6,717 bases of DNA, from contig DCDU01000157.1 of assembly GCA_002316585.1 (NCBI GenBank), positions 1-6,717 of the forward strand, written 5' to 3'. The notes below the pieces were generated by a model. It made no database searches, was not told the origin of the DNA, and saw only the letters and a program-made list of their open reading frames with translations. The stretch is from Firmicutes bacterium UBA1047. GTDB taxonomy: Bacteria > Bacillota > Clostridia > Tissierellales > Sedimentibacteraceae. Made by a program: the position numbers and the translations under genes. Below, piece by piece: positions 5,688 to 6,717 of the stretch (positions are counted from its first letter, which is position 1; every line of letters starts with the position of its first letter).

Positions 5688-5759
5688 AGTAGCAATGAAT
5701 TAGTGAATTTTCCGGTAATTGAAATGTATGAATCAACAAAATATGGTTATTCTACATAA
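5580..5759 (+). CDS. Doubtful 59-codon ORF between deoB and dacF
   Basis: ATG at 5580 to TAA at 5757-5759 encodes a basic 59-residue peptide starting MRLQDALYDLTQFLRPKG and ending ESTKYGYST. It is in the same frame as deoB, and that frame is open continuously from the deoB TAG (5553-5555). I recognise no family, signal peptide or membrane segment. There is no Shine-Dalgarno before the ATG, and the start overlaps the best Spo0A box, so it is probably chance or a decayed remnant. It is listed because it covers most of the deoB-dacF gap. Confidence 0.15.
   Translation: MRLQDALYDLTQFLRPKGRKKLLVGKHKKIPDFCDKSSNELVNFPVIEMYESTKYGYST
5613..5645 (+). repeat. Inverted repeat in the deoB-dacF gap
   Basis: CAATTTCTT (5613-5621) and AAGAAATTG (5637-5645) are perfect 9-bp arms around a 15-nt loop. 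The left arm and loop include the weak Spo0A core on the minus strand and the quasi-palindrome TTCGACCGAA. No T-run follows the right arm, so termination after deoB is not clearly supported. It may be a binding site or an mRNA hairpin. Confidence 0.4.
5726..5753 (+). promoter_or_regulatory. Weak sigma-F-like promoter candidate for dacF
   Basis: GTATG (5726-5730) and GGTTATTCT (5745-5753), 14 nt apart, partly resemble the Bacillus sigma-F elements GYATA and GGNNANANT. dacF is sigma-F dependent in Bacillus and the site is about 20 nt before the ATG. The match is loose, so this is only a candidate. Confidence 0.2.
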
Positions 5760-5774
5760 AAAGGAGGTCTTTTT

Positions 5775-6717
5775 ATGAAAAAAAATATAACCATATTTTT
5801 TATATGTACCATTATATTAAATATGCTTGTTGTTCCTGCATACGGAATTGAACCGGAAAGTCTTGAATCCCGCTCTGCAATTTTAATTAATGCCGACGAC
5901 GGAAGAGTATTGTTTGAAAAAAGTTCCAATGATAAAATGCAGCCGGCAAGTATTACTAAGATTATGCTTTTGGTTTTGATTTCCGAAAGAATGGAAGACG
6001 GTCAGATAACATTGGAGCAAGAGCTGACAATTTCCGAAAATGCGGCGGGAATGGGAGGAAGCCAAATTTATCTCGAAGCATATGAAACACAGACCGTAGA
6101 AAATATGCTAAAAGCGATATCCATGCGCTCAGCAAACGATGCATCTGTTGCCATGGCTGAATTTATGTATGGCTCTGTAGAAAGCTGTGTTAAGGCAATG
6201 AACGAAAAAGCAAAAGATTTGGGCATGAATGACACAATATTTACTAATGTTACAGGTCTTCCGGACCCGAATCATCTGACAACCGCAAAGGACATTTCAA
6301 TAATGACCCGGGAGCTTTTAAAATATAATCATGTCAATGAATATATGCTTACATGGATGGATTCGGTATATGTCGGCAAAGAAAAAGATTCAGAGCAAGT
6401 ATTGGTAAACACAAACAGGCTGATAAATAATTATGACGGACTTTTGGGAGGCAAGACAGGTTATACTACGGAGGCTAAATATTGCTTATCCGTAGCTGCA
6501 AGAAGAAATGACACAACATTAATTGCGGTAGTTCTTGGCTGCGACAATACAAAAATTCGTTTCAATGAAGTTCAGAAACTATTAAATGAAGGATTTGCCA
6601 ATTTTAAGAATATGATTTTCCATAAAAAAGGAGAGGCGATTACAACAACTCCTGTTTATTGCGGAAAAGAAGACACAATTAATGTAGTTTCAAGGGAAAA
6701 TATCTACTATTTTACAG
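5775..6717 (+). CDS. dacF: D-alanyl-D-alanine carboxypeptidase DacF, 3' truncated by window edge
   Basis: A low-molecular-weight penicillin-binding protein (peptidase S11) that removes the terminal D-Ala from peptidoglycan stem peptides outside the membrane. 314 residues are visible with no stop; B. subtilis DacF has 389, so roughly the last 75 are outside. A signal peptide spans about 1-24 (Lys-Lys start, hydrophobic core, likely cleavage after PAYG). The three active-site motifs are intact: SxxK at Ser59-Ile-Thr-Lys62, SxN at Ser119-Ala-Asn121 and KTG at Lys227-Thr-Gly229. After the catalytic domain the start of the C-terminal beta domain is visible from about 283. AAGGAGGT at 5761-5768 is 6 nt from the ATG. 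The symbol rests on position after deoB as well as sequence; other S11 members (DacA, DacB) are similar. Upstream Spo0A boxes suggest expression in early sporulation, probably together with a spoIIA operon downstream. Confidence 0.93.
   Translation, partial: MKKNITIFFICTIILNMLVVPAYGIEPESLESRSAILINADDGRVLFEKSSNDKMQPASITKIMLLVLISERMEDGQITLEQELTISENAAGMGGSQIYLEAYETQTVENMLKAISMRSANDASVAMAEFMYGSVESCVKAMNEKAKDLGMNDTIFTNVTGLPDPNHLTTAKDISIMTRELLKYNHVNEYMLTWMDSVYVGKEKDSEQVLVNTNRLINNYDGLLGGKTGYTTEAKYCLSVAARRNDTTLIAVVLGCDNTKIRFNEVQKLLNEGFANFKNMIFHKKGEAITTTPVYCGKEDTINVVSRENIYYFT

Noticed and set aside
5682..5708. Sigma-H promoter (TGAAT at 5704-5708 with a -35 13 bp upstream) before dacF
   Set aside because: The -35 region GACAAAAGT lacks the AGGA core of sigma-H promoters, so the match is too poor to call.
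1..6717. CRISPR arrays, tRNA/rRNA genes, riboswitches, transposase genes or toxin-antitoxin pairs
   Set aside because: I looked on both strands and saw no regularly spaced repeats, cloverleaf pattern, recognisable riboswitch core or transposase motif; the region is a syntenic sporulation block.

Overview
This window looks like the chromosome of an endospore-forming, AT-rich member of the Bacillota, most likely Clostridia or Tissierellia. G+C is about one third by eye. All genes lie on the + strand with strong AGGAGG-type ribosome binding sites. The gene order is the conserved sporulation block spoIVB - spo0A - Nudix hydrolase (nudF) - spoIIM - xerD - deoB - dacF. In relatives, recN usually precedes this block and spoIIAA/AB/sigF follow it. 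No species can be named from this window.

Layout: 1-1017 is the 3' part of spoIVB, which is open from base 1 and so runs in from outside. 1018-1236 is the spo0A control region, with a palindromic Spo0A box, two TATAAT elements and a long AT-rich inverted repeat. 1237-2031 is spo0A. 2032-2166 holds a good sigma-A-type promoter whose -35 is overlapped by a Spo0A-box-like sequence. 2167-2691 is an ADP-ribose pyrophosphatase-type Nudix gene. 2692-2765 holds a terminator-like hairpin whose 3' arm is also the next gene's RBS. 2766-3347 encodes a multi-pass membrane protein in the spoIIM position, overlapping by 1 nt an xerD-like tyrosine recombinase at 3347-4216. 4217-4373 carries a GGGGACA...TGTCCCC palindromic element and the deoB promoter region. 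4374-5555 is deoB. 5556-5774 is a control region with one full Spo0A box, two weaker ones and a doubtful 59-codon ORF. 5775-6717 is dacF, which runs off the 3' end.

How the genes fit together: Spo0A is the master switch for sporulation. SpoIIM acts in engulfment in the mother cell, SpoIVB is the forespore signal that activates sigma-K processing, and DacF is a penicillin-binding protein that in Bacillus is forespore-expressed and linked to the spoIIA operon. NudF, XerD and DeoB are housekeeping proteins commonly found in this block. Spo0A-box-like sites occur before spo0A, nudF and dacF, which suggests that Spo0A controls much of its own neighbourhood.

The most unusual observation is in the XerD-like protein. 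Only two of the six canonical tyrosine-recombinase active-site residues (the second Arg and the Tyr nucleophile) are retained, although the frame is intact and the fold motifs are clear. I see no evidence for a wholly new multi-gene system. The other noteworthy points are regulatory: the hairpin/RBS overlap before spoIIM, the Spo0A-box clusters and the REP-like palindrome.
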